NCBI GenBank assembly: GCA_023105745.1
Contig: JALGQZ010000018.1
Span: 12,289,338 to 12,353,337 of the forward strand
Length of the DNA stretch: 64,000 nucleotides
DNA from: Austropuccinia psidii
Lineage: Eukaryota; Basidiomycota; Pucciniomycetes; Pucciniales; Sphaerophragmiaceae
Direction of reading: 5' to 3'
Shown here in pieces: positions 23,700 to 36,376 of this stretch (within the stretch, counting starts at the first letter, position 1; each line of letters starts with the position of its first letter). Made by a program: the position numbers and the translations under genes. The notes below the pieces were generated by a model. The model saw only the letters and a list, made by a program, of their open reading frames with translations, was not told the origin of the DNA and ran no database searches.

Positions 23700-24605
23700 T
23701 CAGTCCCCTACTTTCAAGTCTGGTACTTTGTGACTCTTGTCCCACTTGTGTTTTGCATAGTCAAAAGCGTCATTAATACTCTGTTTTGCATGATGTTTCA
23801 CTTTATCAAGCATTAATTTGAAGCTGGAAGCTGTAGGATGAATGTAAATCAAGTCTTTCCTCAGTGTATCTGCTGGGAGTCTTGGATTCCATCCTTTTTC
23901 TAACATATCAAGAGTTTGACCTGTGGATGAATCGACTGATGTCTTATATGCCAATTTGAATGCAGGTATAAAAGCTCAACAGTCATGAGTAAAGCCATCT
24001 GAGTCTTTGAATTCTAACCCATAAGCACAAAATCTCCTGATCATGTCTTCTAAAGTTTGAATCATTCTCTCTGCTAGCCCATCTGTTTGAGGGTGATATG
24101 ATGTGAAGAATGATAACTTAGTCCCAAACAGCCTATGAAGATTGGTCCAAAGTGCCCATGTGAACTTGGGATCTCTGTCACTTATGATATTCTTGAATAG
24201 TCCTGTATGAGAAATAACTCTAGTCCATATAAGAAGAGCTGTATCCACAGCTGTGTCATCTTTATGACATGGTAAGAATATGGGAGTCTTGCTATATCTT
24301 TCCACAATGACTAAACAAGCATTATAACTCTTGTCCCAACTTGTAGGAAGTGCTGTGACCCAATCCATGTGAACAACTTCCCAAGGGGATTTTGGTTCTT
24401 GAATATGGATCATAAGTCCAAATTTCTTGCCTGTACTCCTGTTTTCTTTTTGGCATCTGTCACAGGAATGGCAATATTCAATGGTCTCATTTCTCCAAGA
24501 TGGCCACCATGCACAGTTCTTCAATTTTTCAAGTTTTCTGTCCTCTGAAAGGTGTCCAGAGTAGATGCTATCATGGCATTTATGAAGAATGGTATTGATA
24601 AGCAT
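23700..24605 (-). pseudogene. Ty3-1 integrase
   Basis: Joins reverse-transcribed DNA to the genome. An HHCC zinc region is visible (HDSIYSGH, then CHSCDRCQKE, about 24,450-24,580). It is followed by the core with all three acids: HMDWVT (Asp), ISDRDPKFT (Asp) and LAERMIQ (Glu). HPQTDG precedes the Glu, as usual. The reading stops at 23,976 in a TGA and resumes out of frame at 23,954 with the C-terminal part (WNPRLPADTLRKD and HAKQSINDAFDYAKHKW). Confidence 0.85.
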
Positions 24606-24721
24606 TCTGCTACAAAATGTAATTACACAAGAATGTTTGGTTCTGTGGTAAATTATTCCATCAAAGAAGTGAAATCTTCTTTCAGGATAGGAATTTTTCC
24701 AAACTTCATCCAGTGCATTGA

Positions 24722-26026
24722 CTAAAGATGTATCTTTGCAGTTTTATTTAATAAGGAATTCAAGATATGGCAATTATTGTCTTGCTTATAAGATTCTCTG
24801 TCTTCTTCAAAGAATTCAGTCCCAATATCAGTTATGTTAATTCCTTCAATTAAAATCTGTGGTTCTGCTTCCAAAGGTACATAAGTTGGGTTATCAGGAG
24901 TATTGGCTAATGCCCACTTGCTAAATCCATCAGCATTATTGGGAATGTTCCCTGCCTTATAAGCTATAGTCATGTTTACTCTATATTATTCAATGGCTAT
25001 TTGCCATCACAACATATGTCTGTCGGAAGTTTTTATGTTAAGAAGTGATTTCACTGCATTACAGTCAGTTATCAATTAAAAAACACTGCCATCAAGGTAA
25101 TAGTGCAATTTTTCAAGTGCCCATACCAAACATAAGCACTCCATTTGGCTTGTACCATATATGGCTTCTGTTGGTTTGATTTGTCTTGAGATGTAACAAA
25201 CTGGCCCTTCTGTAGGTTTGTCATCAATAATTTGGACTTGATGTAGGGCTGCCCCTAATCCATCTCCACATGAATCAATGTACAGTTCAAAAGGTATATT
25301 CCAGTCAGGCATGAGGAGTAAAGGTTCTTCTGTAAGAGCTTTCCTTATCTTCTCATAAGCTTTAATTCTCTCCTGTGTCATCTCAAATACTGTTTGTTGA
25401 TCACAGATTTTATAGAGTGACTTGGCTAGAGTTGCAAAGTCTTTCAAGTGCTGCCTATAATAACTGGCAAACCCTAGAAAATACATCATTTATTTTTTAT
25501 TCTGGGGTATTGGCTTAAGTAACACTGCTTCCACTTTATTTTTGTCAATACCCAAGCTTAAACCAGAAACAATATGTCCTAATGCTTTGAGCTCTTCAAA
25601 ACCAAAATTGCATTTATTGAGTGAAATCTTCATATTCACTTCTGCAACTTTGTGAAGTACTCTTGCAAGTCTTTAAAGGTGCAAAGACCATAAATCAGAG
25701 CATATGATGATATCATCAATATAAATGATAAGCCATCCTTCATACAGCTCTGTGGGGAAGATGGTATTCATCATTCTTTGATAATGAGATGGTGCATTTA
25801 TAATACCAAATGACATTCTAGGATACTCATAAATACCACAGTGAGCAATAATTCTAAGTAATTTCTTAGCTTTAGGTGTCAAAACATTTTGGTGAAAGCC
25901 TTTCACTGCATCAATTGATGTTATATACTTGGCTTTAGACAATTGGGTCAAGGTTTCTTGAATTCTAGGAATTGGATACCTATCTGGAACTGTGTAGGTA
26001 TTCAATGCTCTAAAATCTCCAACCAT
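24722..26026 (-). pseudogene. Ty3-1 reverse transcriptase and RNase H
   Basis: RT blocks from 26,026: VGDFRALNTYTVPDRYPIPR, then TSIDAVKGFHQ (first Asp), [15 protein letters not shown], and YIDDII with the intact YIDD catalytic box (about 25,705). After frame breaks, [15 protein letters not shown] (from about 25,480) leads into RNase H with [14 protein letters not shown] (first acid) and [13 protein letters not shown] (second acid), to about 25,076. 24,722-24,973 is the RNase H/integrase linker. At least three stops or frame changes break the gene. Confidence 0.85.
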
Positions 26027-26029
26027 CCT

Positions 26030-26917
26030 TTATTTATCATTATTCCAAGCAATAATAAAAAGTGTTGTCACTTCAACTTCTTCATTATGGCCTACTTTCC
26101 TTAGTACACCAAGTTGTATAAACTCTTGGATATGTTTTCCCAAGGCTTCTCTAGCTCTGGGACTGGCTGGATAAGCTGGTCTTATAAGTACTGGAGGATA
26201 TGGTCTGTCAATATTGAGAGTAATATCAACTCCATGTCCTTTTATAGCACCTAATGGTTCATTATTAGAGGCAAATTCATTATTATATGTGTATAACACA
26301 TCAATAGGTTCATGTCTAATCTTTGGTGACAATGATGGATTAATTTGCGCTTCAACAAGTTGATTAGCCACAAATTCTTCCTTATAAGTATCTTTTCTAG
26401 AAGATACCAGTAATATTTGTTTTGGAATATTGGAAAAAGCAAATTTTTGTCTTTTGTTTTCTCCAATTGTGAAATATCTGTCCTTATGGTTATTGATGTC
26501 AATACCATGGATATTCAAGTAATCATTTCCAAGAATAATGTCATGAGATGTGCAATTCTCCATTAATACAATCTCAGTATTCATTCTAATACTTCCTGAT
26601 GGGTGTTGAAATACAAGGTTAGTGTCCAATATACCTAAAGGGTACATATTATTACTGGCACTACTAAATTGTAAACCCTCTATTGGTAATAGATGATTTT
26701 TCTATCCAGGGAGTATGGCTTGAAGATAATCTTTTCCCACACAAGTACAAAACACCCCTGTATCCAAATTTACTTTGGCTTCAATATCATTCATCAGAAT
26801 TGATGTTGCACAAGATGCTCCAGCAGTGTACCCTTTACCTCTAGCAGGTTTGGTTTTACACATTCTGGCATCCTGGATATTCATCAGGTTATGAAAATCC
26901 TCACTGTACTGTGGCAA
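26030..26917 (-). pseudogene. Ty3-1 aspartic protease and pre-RT linker
   Basis: The retropepsin active site is in KVNLDTGVFCTC (about 26,760-26,795). It is followed by TGA/TAG breaks and then the fold's second half with CTSHDIILGNDYL and IDINNHKDRYFTIG (about 26,460-26,550). This cuts the Gag-Pol precursor. The reading then flows into the start of RT (RPYPPVLIRPAYPASPRARE and LGVLRKVGHNE). Ty3-2 has a close relative at 60,986-61,452. Confidence 0.8.
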
Positions 26918-27097
26918 GTGAGTATGGAATTCTGTGACTTCAAAGAAAGCTGTAATATTTTCAATGGGATAGTCCTCTACTGGTGTATCCTCAGAGACTT
27001 CAGAATCTAGGTCAGATTCCTCTTTCTCCTCAGTACACTGAACTTCTTCAATGACTTGAACTTCATTTATTTTTGTCTTTTTGGTGCAAGTGTTGGC

Positions 27098-28995
27098 TTA
27101 ATGTGAAGTGCTTCCACATTTATTACACTTCAAGACAGGTCTTCCAAGTTTTCTGTCCTCTCTTGAAATCTTTGGGACAATTTTGGACTCTATAGGAATT
27201 TTATTCCAAGTTTTACCAATTCTTGCTCTAGTAATGATATCTTCCATTGAATTGATGTAGTCTTCTGTTGAACAGGGTTCTACACATCTGCACTTGATAG
27301 CATGTTCTAGTTCTCCTCCACATTTTCTTAATATTTTCATATTAATAATGGTGTCAGGCATATCTGGGTGTAAAGCAGATAATCTGTCTTTTTGCTTGAA
27401 GAACCAAGTAAGTGGTTTATCTTTTTCTGAGTTAGAGATGGCACTTTCAAAAGCCTTCTCCATTTTAAACCTCCAAGAATTATTGGCCCATTTGGTAATC
27501 ATTTCAGATTTCCACCAAGACCAATCATGTTTTCCATGATCTTGTCTCATCTTGTAATACCATTTCTTTGCAGTTGTGGTAAACAGAGAGTGTAATTTGC
27601 CCACTATAATTTCATCAGGTATGTGAAAATCTTCTTTCAACATATCAATAGTTCTGATGAACTAAATATGGTTTTATTCTCCTTCACCAGAGAATGTTGG
27701 CCATTCTTCCAATTCAGGAATATCTTTACCAGAGATAACATTTTCTCCTAAGAATGGGGTCAAACTTCCTTTAACTGAAAGTTTTTCTTCAGTCAAAGGT
27801 GTAGAATGTCTTGGAATATGTGGTTCATAATTACTATGAATTTGTTCTATATTTGCAATGATTTCATTCTTTAACTTCTTCCTTTTACTGTCACTTTTTG
27901 CCAAATGTGTGGCAAACTGATTGGTATTTTTAGTTATTTCCAAGACATGATCTTTCAGAATTCTAAGCTGATCATTAATATTTAAAATGGAAAGATCTTC
28001 CATTTTATCATTTTGGGCTTGACATTTACTCTCAATTCTGTCACATGTATTGGTAATTGAATCAAGTTTGACATTTGTCAATTGATACCATTCAGTATAC
28101 TTCTTGTCATTTCTTTTCAATTCACCCATGTCCAATATAATTTTATTCAACTTTTCATCAAATTTGACAAGTTCTACATCAATACTAGATTTAACACAGT
28201 GTATTTCATCTATTATTTGTGTGGAAAAGTCCTGTTCATCCTTTCCTGCTCTTTGGATGTGAATTCAATAAGAGTTCTGGCCATATTGAGGACACTGTAC
28301 ATGTCTGAAGGCTCCAATTTGGGGATCCTGTACTCTTGTAGGTAAGGTCTGTGCCAATTGGCTTTGACTTTTCCCTTGCCTTGATGGTTCTTGGGACATT
28401 TTTGCTTCTTCTGAGGTCCTTTGAGCTTGTCTTTGGACACTTCTGGAGCTGGTTTGGAGCTAGTAGACTCCACTGGTCCTTCTGTCTCCAAAGCTGGAGT
28501 CATTTCCAACTCCTTCTTCTGGTCTATGGATAAAAGACTTTTCTTCTTCAACCAATTCTTATTTTTTTGAATTTTTCTTTGAAAGACAATGGGCTCCAAC
28601 CTCCTAAGAGTTGTATGGTCCTCTCCTGACCCAGAAAGCTCTTGATGTGTAAGTAGGAGTTCATGGCCCCCTGCCAAAGGCTTGGTCATATTTCCCACTC
28701 CTGTTCTTTGGCTCCTCTGAACCAATTTTTGTATTGGAATTGATAAATTTCTATTGCTTCCACTTGAAACTGGTTCAGCCCTTGAAATATTATCATGAAT
28801 CAGTCCAGATTCAGAATTCATGTCAAAATTTGTGGGTACAGGCCTTGGGAAATGGGGGGCAATTCTGGAATCCTCCAAATGTGTCTTTCTTGAGGAAGAT
28901 TTGACACTTCTGGATTTGTTCTTACCTCTTCCATGTCCACATCCATCTAGTTGGACTGAATAGTTGCTTCCATTTCTGGTATGCACCATTTTCAC
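27098..28995 (-). pseudogene. Ty3-1 gag
   Basis: Structural protein of the virus-like particle. The minus-strand ATG at 28,989 (MVHTRNGSNYSV) is preferred over the one two codons earlier at 28,995. It opens a basic Ser/Pro/Lys-rich N-terminal region (to about 28,213). After a stop, a coiled-coil-like segment follows (28,150-27,674, ending LEEWPTFSGEGE), then the capsid core (27,643-27,098) with FHIPDEIIVGKLHSLF, KMEKAFESAI and CGGELEHAIKCRC. The last block, KCNKCGSTSH, is the first half of a CX2CX4HX4C zinc knuckle whose final Cys is cut off by a stop. The knuckle is intact in Ty3-2 (60,632-60,690), which confirms the reading. Confidence 0.82.
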
Positions 28996-29563
28996 ATCAA
29001 TTTAAGATAAAAAAAGAATTGGAAACAGAAAACACACACCTTTTGGTGGTTGTTTGGATTGTTCTGTTTTAAACAAAGTGCCTCTGGTAGTAATTTGCAC
29101 TCCAATACTGTGTTCAGATTCTGAACTGGTAATTTATCTTTTACTGAGTCTGTTACCAGCTTCACAGTATTTGATTAAAGACACTAGAGAAAGAATTGAT
29201 AAAAGAAAATTATTTTTTATACTTTTAAGATAATTTTAAGATTTTTTATATATTTTGATTTCTTAATATAAAAAAATTATTCTTTTTAAAGGGAAAAAAA
29301 ATTAGAATTCAAGATTTTGAATCAAAATTAATTCAGAGTAACCAAAAGAGTAATTTTATAAGTTTTTGGATGTGAAAAAGCCATGTGTAAAAACAGTATA
29401 AAATTAAACCAAATTCCTCAATGAAAAAGACTTCGAGACAATCTCAAAAATAAAAATAATTTTAACTTTAAAAGGAAAAAAATTATTAAATTAATATATT
29501 CTGGAGCTTAAAAATATATTAATTAAGGGTACAAGGTTCAAAAAACATGGCCAGGCCCCCAAA
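28996..29563 (-). promoter_or_regulatory. Ty3-1 leader with primer-binding region
   Basis: Untranslated DNA between the 5' LTR and gag. Next to the LTR, the minus strand reads TTTGGGGGCCTGGCCATG. The first 13 of these bases are also found just after the 5' LTR of Ty3-2 (55,908), marking the conserved site expected to hold the tRNA primer-binding sequence. The rest is AT-rich. Confidence 0.6.
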
Positions 29564-31439
29564 TGTAAGATGTGTCTATGAGACTGTTGATAATATTACT
29601 ATTAATCAACAGTAATATGACTGATCTTATGAAATATAATAATAAAAAATTATCATAACCTCAATTGAATAATTGAAGAATTATTTCTTTTACATGTTAT
29701 ACACTACCAGTGATTATAAAAGAAAGCAGTAATTGTCTACAAGAAGAATTTAATAATAAAAACTTCTTTTATTAAAATAATAAAATTATTTTAATATATA
29801 ATTATCTTTTACAAGAATAATTATAAAGATAATTCTTGAAGAAAACCTTTAAGAATTGAGATAAATTACTCACTATTAATCCAATGAACCTTTTTAGGAG
29901 ATAATAGTAGAGAAATTTGACATGGAATTGTGGATTTAATGGATCAAAATTGATTTATAACAGTATTACAACACAATATAGTTGATTTATATGATCTCAC
30001 TTCTTTTTTGATTGATTTCTGAAAGAATAAAACACTCAAGAAATATTTTGACTAATACTTACTTGTTTGGTAATAAAGGTATAATATAATAATGTGATGA
30101 TATGGAAAAAACAGCAAGAGGAGGCCTCTTTTAAGTCTAAGACAGCTCACAGAGGTGTTCCATGAAGAAAACTGAAAAACCAGTGAGTTAGAAAACAATA
30201 AACCTTTCTGGATTATTGATTGCATCATCTGTTTTCACATAAGATTATCATAATTACTTAATTGAGGCTTTTACATGACTACCAACCCATTTATGGTTAA
30301 GAATAAAAGGAGTAAAAACTGTAAATCTTCTTTTATTCTGAAATAATAATTGATTTCTCAAATTTATAACTGTTATTGGAAATTTCATCACAGAATGTAT
30401 TTTCTGTAAATTTTTAAAGATTCTGTGTCTCATGTGGAATCATCAAAAATGGACTGTAAGTAAAACGTTTAATTTTACATATAAAAGTATAATTCTTTTT
30501 GGTTTTTATATGAATTATGCAGTTCTTAATTGTTATTGAAAGTTTCAGAAATACTCATTGAGAATTGTCTTTCTAATGAATTTTTGAAAGTTTTACCTCA
30601 TTCCTATGTAGAATTGCAAATAGCAGTATATGGCTGGTTGCTATGAGGTAAATCAACATACACTAGTCAAAAAAGGGTTTTGATTACTCTTTCGGAGTTT
30701 ATACATCGTAAGTCATTAAGACTTGACATGGTTACATGAGTCTAAGTTGTTCTTTACCTCCTTGGCACGTCGAAATAGCAGGTTATTTGCTATTTTCTTA
30801 TGATTTACTGTAGTTGTAACATGGTAACCAAGTTCCCAAAAGCTTTTAGCTTACTAATTGGGCCAAGATCAGCCATGTATCCAAGCTTTGGAGATGTCCA
30901 TGCCTCAGAGGCCTCAGAAATTGGGTACCCTGGCTCTCTTTGATGTCTTTTGTCCCCCTTATTTTTTACGTCAAAATAGAAATTTAAGCTTCAAGTGAGA
31001 TATCCACCATGGGTGTACCAAATTTTCATGTAAGAATACCATAATATTAAGTTCCTAAAACATGCATAACACTATTTCTAGTGTATATGTAACATGGGAT
31101 TTCTCAAATTTTCATTATTTTGGCGTGAAATAGAAAAAAACAAACATTTTCACAGATCTTTTATCTGGTATTGAAGTATTTTCCATATAACCACCTCAAA
31201 GAGTTGATTTGAGCTTATTTACTCTATGGAGCTACCCTAGGTGAATTTTTGTGTAGGATCCAAATCTGGCCTTAAATCCATGGATTTACTTACTCAATGA
31301 AAAGTTATTCATCTTTTCTGAAATCAAAAATGATGAATTTTGAATTTATGCATGAATTATGGGTTATGCATAGTTCAGAATTTATTTTGAAGATAATTGT
31401 GGCCTATTTGGGTATGTAAAGTATACCTCAAGGCTCACA
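29564..31439 (-). repeat. 5' LTR of Ty3-1 (LTR-B)
   Basis: 1.88 kb. In plus-strand reading it runs from TGTAAGATGTGTCTATGA to CCTCAAGGCTCACA. It is uninterrupted and serves as reference for the split 3' LTR and for the solo copy at 19,812. Confidence 0.88.
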
Positions 31440-32628
31440 GGCTCTCACAGGTGTGTTCCAATATGTCAGACAGATAGAAAGCTGTAAAGCATGCGTCAGG
31501 GGACCCCACATTAGTCACAAGATTAGGTATCAAAGTAGAAACAAACTTTTATGTAGTTTTGACACCTCATATTCAATGTTATGGGAGATTATCTCACATT
31601 ATTGGGTTATTACCAATATTGTTGGATTATGAGCTTAAAGCTGATATAGCTTTGTAATTTTTAAAGATTAAGAGCCCAAAAGTGGCTCATTTTATATCCT
31701 TTTAAAACCTCTACACAAAAGTTACTGCTTTGGTATGCCTAACATTAACCATGTAATAAATATATAGGCTTTGAATTACATGATTGCAATTGGGATTTTT
31801 GATGAATCCTGTATTGAGTTGTTATCCTTGAGGTGAGTCATTAAGATATGAGAACATATCCAAATAAGGTCATAAAACAACTTTAAAATACTTATTTTAA
31901 CAACAAGAATTGAAATTATAATATTAAAATAAGTAAAAATGCCATAAAAGGGCATGAATTCTTGATTATCTCAGAAAACAACAAATAAATATGTGAAATA
32001 AATCACACCATTGTATTCTCAATAAAACACTACATATATGACATCTTTATTCCATATCTATAATACCAATATTTACTGGGATAACCTGGATATATTCACT
32101 TTCAGGATCAGTGCATATATTCATGGTTTTTAGCTCATAGCTTTTGAATGAAAAATGATGAAGAGTTGATTAAAAAATGAATTTCTCGCAAAATGACTTT
32201 AAGAATAGAGATATAAGATTTATTGTGAACCTTTTAAACAAGGTTAAAACCTATAAGGGGATATTGGAAAAAATAGCAATAGCTGTTGACCACTTTTAAT
32301 TGAAAGTGCTCCAAAATTAAAAAAGTATATATTCAGATTCTACTTGTTTATATTTGAATAATGATGTAATTTTCATCATGATATAGAAGGTAAAACCCTA
32401 TTGACTCATGGTTTGAAGTCCAAAATAGTAAATTTTGACAGAAAAGATGAGTTACAAGAAAAAACATCAAAAATAAAGTTTTAATTATGTAATGAGATCC
32501 TCTTGGAAGATTAGTAATGAAATTCCAAACTATCATAATTAACTCTCTGAATTCCTTTAACATTAATAAAATAAAATTTATCATGGATCAAAGCTTAGGC
32601 TTAAGAATGATCATTTATGATCATTAAC

Positions 32629-34165
32629 TGTAAGATGTGTCTATGAAACTGTTGATAAAATCAATATCAATCAACAGTACTATTACTGTTCTTATGAAAT
32701 ATAATAAATAAATTTATTATAGCCCCAATTGAATAATTAATTACTTAATTATTTATTTTACTCTTTATGCAATACTAGATAATATAACAGTAAGTGGTAA
32801 TTTTCTACAAGAATCAATTAAAAGAAGTATTTAATAATAAAACTTCTTTATTAAAATGATGAAATTATTTTAGTATATAATTGCCTTTTGCAACAATAAT
32901 TCTTGAAGAAAAATATTACTAGAGAAAAACTTTAATAATTAAATAAAAACAATCACAAATACTCCAGTAATACTTTGTAAAGAATTGGCAGAGTGATTTT
33001 GAAGGATTAATTGTGAATTGAAAGGATAAAGATGGTATTATATCAGTAGAAACAAATATGATAGTTAAATGATATTTTAAATAGTATATTTCTATTATTT
33101 AACCTCTTTATGATTGATTCTTCAAGAATTAAAACACTTAAGAAGAATATTTAACTAATACTTCACTTTTTGGTACCAAAGATATGATTGGATAATAAGA
33201 TGATTTGGAAAAAACAGCAAGAGGGAGCCTCTTTTAAGTCAATAAAAGCTCACAGAATCATGAAATGGAGCAAACTGAAAGAAAAGTGAGTGAAAAATCA
33301 ATTATTCTCTTTGGATTATTGATTGTATCATCTGTTGTCATGTAAGAATATCACAGTTACTTCATTAAGTCTTTTATGTGAATACCAACCCATTCATGGT
33401 TAATAATAAAAGGAGTAACAACTTTAAATCCACTTTTCATTTCAAAAGAAGAATTAATTTCTCAAATTTATCAATTTTATTGGTAATTTGATCACAGGTT
33501 GTGTTTTATGTGAATTTTTGAATATTCAGTGCTTCACATGGAATCATCAAAAATGGACTGTAAGTAAAACTTTTGATTTTAATTAGGAAGTGATAATTAT
33601 TTTTGGTTATTATATGGATCCTACCATTCTTGATTGGTCCTTAATGTTCAGGAAAGATTAATAAAGAATTTTCTTTTTAATGAATTTTTGAAGTTTTTAC
33701 CTTATTTTTACATAGAATTGCAAACTGCACAGTATAGCTGGTTTCCATGAGATAAATGAATAGATACTAGTACAAAAAGTGTGTTAATTACTCTTTTTAA
33801 GTTTATCCATGTAAATGATTAATAATTGACATTCTTACAGGAGTCAGAGTTTCTCTTTACTGCCTTGTCACATCAAAATAGCAGCTTATTTGAAATTTGC
33901 TCATGATTTAATGGGAGTTTAACTTGGTAAAAAAGCTACTAGAAGGCTTTAGTGTATTAATTGAGCCATGATAATCCATGGATTCAAGCTTTGGAGCTAT
34001 CTATGTCTCAGAGGCCTCAGAAGTTGGGTACCTTGGCTCTCTTTGATGTCTTTTGTCCCCCTTAGCTATCTTCACATCAAAAATAGTAATTCATGCTTCA
34101 AGACTGATATCCACTGTGGGTGTTCAAGAACCATTGTGGTATTCCATACCTTGGTGGCCCAGTTT
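32629..34165 (-). repeat. Truncated LTR-B fragment
   Basis: Starts TGTAAGATGTGTCTATGA and follows LTR-B in order (AAAACAGCAAGAGGGAGCCTC near 33,215; TTTGATGTCTTTTGTCCCCC near 34,045). Similarity ends near 34,165, about 300 bp short of the expected end. It is clearly more diverged than the other LTR-B copies, so it is older. The 72-codon frame at 33,968-34,186 lies within it and is not a gene. Confidence 0.75.
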
Positions 34166-34979
34166 CAAGTGAAATTTCACTCATAAGGCTATAAATTGAA
34201 GAAATAACAAAGAAAAATCAATAATTAATCAATTATAATAGAGGAATTCAGAAATGAAATTGATTTAAATTCATCACTATGTATAATCCCATAAGCAAAT
34301 CCTGGAAGAATGGTCCATTTGATCACAAGAGTAGAAAAAAGTAAGGAAAAGAAAAAGACAAGCTAGAAATAATGTTAAATTTACCATTGAGAGGGGTAGT
34401 GAAACACTCAAGTTACCCTAGCTCTGCTCAACCTTTGGATTACTCAGAAATGCAGTTATTAAACTGAGGCCACTTCAATAAGGAATAAATTACAACTTTA
34501 TGAAACAACAGTCACAAGACAGAAAGGAAAAGAAATCAATAAATTTATGCAAGAAAAATCCATCAAAACCTTAAATTACACCACATATCTTTTGAAATAC
34601 AAGCAAAGCCACCTGATAAGCCAGGAAATATAAATTACAAACAGAATTTAAGTTGAATGAAGGAAAATTAAAACTCATACAGGACAAACAGAATCCCCAC
34701 AATACACAACATTTTTAACATACAGTTAAAACAGTGCACAGACCTATGGTGTAATAGCTGTAAAAAATCATCTAATCCCACCAAAAATGGTGCAACAAAC
34801 CAAAAAATGGTGAAATAACTTCAAGAAATGACACCATCTCAAAATTCCTCACCAGAGAAAATATCTCAGATTACATAATAATACATAAAAATGGTGCCAT
34901 CGACCAAACAAATGGTATCTCACCACTATAAAAAAATATCCCAGCCAAAAGAAGTGAAAAAATTCTAAGTCCCTTGTTT
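34166..34979. other. AT-rich DNA before Ty3-4 promoter
   Basis: No gene seen. The 5' end of the Ty3-4 LTR probably lies in this stretch (a TGTAATAGCTGT start near 34,755 is one candidate) but cannot be fixed because no second LTR copy exists here. Confidence 0.4.
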
Positions 34980-35008
34980 TTGAGTGCCTCTATGGAGAGC
35001 CCAAAGAA

Positions 35009-35016
35009 TATAAATA
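35009..35016 (+). promoter_or_regulatory. TATA box, Ty3-4 LTR
   Basis: TATAAATA followed 10 bases later by TCCTCTCTCCCTC, a plausible start region for element transcription. Confidence 0.45.
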
Positions 35017-35060
35017 AAGGTCCTCTCTCCCTCATTTTTTCCTCTTTTCCCCATGCAATT

Positions 35061-35207
35061 AATTATATACCAAGAAGGAGAATAATTATTCATCCCTCAC
35101 TAGTAGGTCAATCTAGTATTCTTATTAAATGGGAATTATATACCAAGAAGGAGAATAATTCATCCATCCCTTACTAGTAGGATAATCTAGTTATTTTATT
35201 AAAGTAT
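35061..35207 (+). repeat. 73-bp tandem duplication in Ty3-4 LTR
   Basis: Two copies beginning AATTATATACCAAGAAGGAG at 35,061 and 35,134, each running through ACTAGTAGG-(A/T)CTAG. They differ by a few substitutions and a short indel. Confidence 0.85.
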
Positions 35208-35983
35208 TATAGACTTATAAGTTCAATTAATAGTGATTTCTAACTAATAGTAGTTAACAGAAGGTCTACTTTATATTATTAATCCACCCTATGTTTAAAC
35301 TATTAGTCTTATAATTATAATACTATCAATAATACTCATAATATTGTTTATCCCCATAGCCTTTACATTATAAAGGAAGAATATTCTTATTATATCTCCA
35401 TATTAAACAAACAGCTTCACAAATAAATCTTATTATATAAAAAACTTACACTTATATTATATTATATCATTAATATATTTAACAAACATCCACTCTATAT
35501 TGAACAATATCTCAACATTAAACTATAAAAGGTCTTATTTTTATATTACTTTAAGGATTACCCTTTCATACCATTAAGTATTATAGCAGATATAAAATCA
35601 AATTGAACTTACCACTTAAAATATATATTAGTACTATTGTATTAAATCAAACTCTTATACTATTAAGGTCTTGCCTTTAAAATGATCTTATATTATTATT
35701 TGAAAATTATATTTTATACTGTTTTAACTTAAAAGTTACCTACCTGAATATTGAATAGGTCTGATAGAGACTGCTCAAAAGTCTTCTATGGTTGTAAAGC
35801 TACAATATCAAATATTCATTTGTGTCCTCTGTAGGGAGATTGTTTGGTATATTCAGAGGGGCAGCTAAGCCACCATTAGCACCCTTGTTTACAGGATTAT
35901 TTCAGCAATTAAAAACTGTTTACCTGCTATTTCCCCCTCATGGACTGCCTTATCTAATCCCATAATAAAAGGAGTTACACATC

Positions 35984-36376
35984 TGGTGTCCCAACAGTGG
36001 CCTTTCAACTTAAACATTCAATAATAAGTCAATCATCAATTCAGAAGATAATCAAATCAACCCACCTCAAAAAATATCATTTATCAAAAATTAACCAGAA
36101 ACACGTTCATAAAATCTGGAATCTGGAAATACATACCATTCCAAATCATCATCACCATCAGAATCCTCAAATCAATCATATCATTTTTATTATCCAGCTA
36201 AAGAAAGAACACCAGAAAATCAAAAACCCAAGGATATTGATGTACTGACTGCAACACCAAGAACAGAACAGAAATAAAAGGAAGAATGAAGGATATTTTT
36301 ATTCAAGTTAATTCAAGAAGCAAAGAAAAACAAGAAAAGTACAAAATAATTTGAAGGATCAGTTTACCAAGTAAAA
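35984..36376 (+). other. Ty3-4 leader with primer-binding site
   Basis: TGGTGTCCCAACAG at 35,984-35,997 fits a primer-binding site (begins TGG, complement of a tRNA CCA end). The remaining leader is A-rich and ends at the gag ATG. An 83-codon frame here (from 35,997) is Ile/His-rich and unlikely to be a gene. Confidence 0.5.

Larger units (their letters stand above)
19295..31439 (-). mobile_element. Ty3-1: Ty3/gypsy retrotransposon, near full length, dead
   Basis: The element reads on the minus strand: 5' LTR 29,564-31,439, leader, gag, protease, RT, RNase H, integrase, a C-terminal chromodomain-like region, polypurine tract, and 3' LTR 23,125-19,295 (itself interrupted). This domain order is that of Ty3/gypsy. 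The 5 bp outside are GGTTC (19,290-19,294) and GGCTC (31,440-31,444), a 4/5 target duplication. Coding parts carry many stops and frameshifts, but most catalytic motifs are still readable, so it is moderately old. Its relative Ty3-2 (plus strand, 54.9-63.1 kb) shares protein sequence throughout. Confidence 0.88.
18810..32628 (+). repeat. LTR-A copy split by Ty3-1
   Basis: The LTR-A start (TGTAAGGAGGACTCTATGAT) is at 18,810 and family blocks run to 19,294. Ty3-1 then occupies 19,295-31,439. The LTR-A sequence resumes at about 31,445: TTTTGACACCTCAT near 31,557 and the TGTGGGA-TTGACCTT-like block match the copy at 63,141. It continues to about 32,628, where an LTR-B fragment begins. Removing the insert leaves about 1.67 kb. 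The usual LTR-A end (CTGACA) is not seen, so the right end is truncated or a diverged subfamily. Confidence 0.68.
34980..35981 (+). repeat. Probable 5' LTR of Ty3-4 (right part)
   Basis: Assigned from what follows: a primer-binding-like TGGTGTCCCAACAG at 35,984-35,997, then gag. Within it a TATAAATA box (35,009-35,016) precedes a pyrimidine-rich start region, as in an LTR promoter. Directly behind lie two tandem copies of a 73-bp unit. The LTR seems to end at ...GTTACACA near 35,981. Confidence 0.5.

Noticed and set aside
28082..28533. Plus-strand frames of 87 and 60 codons
   Set aside because: Antisense shadows of Ty3-1 gag; gag reading is supported by its relative in Ty3-2.
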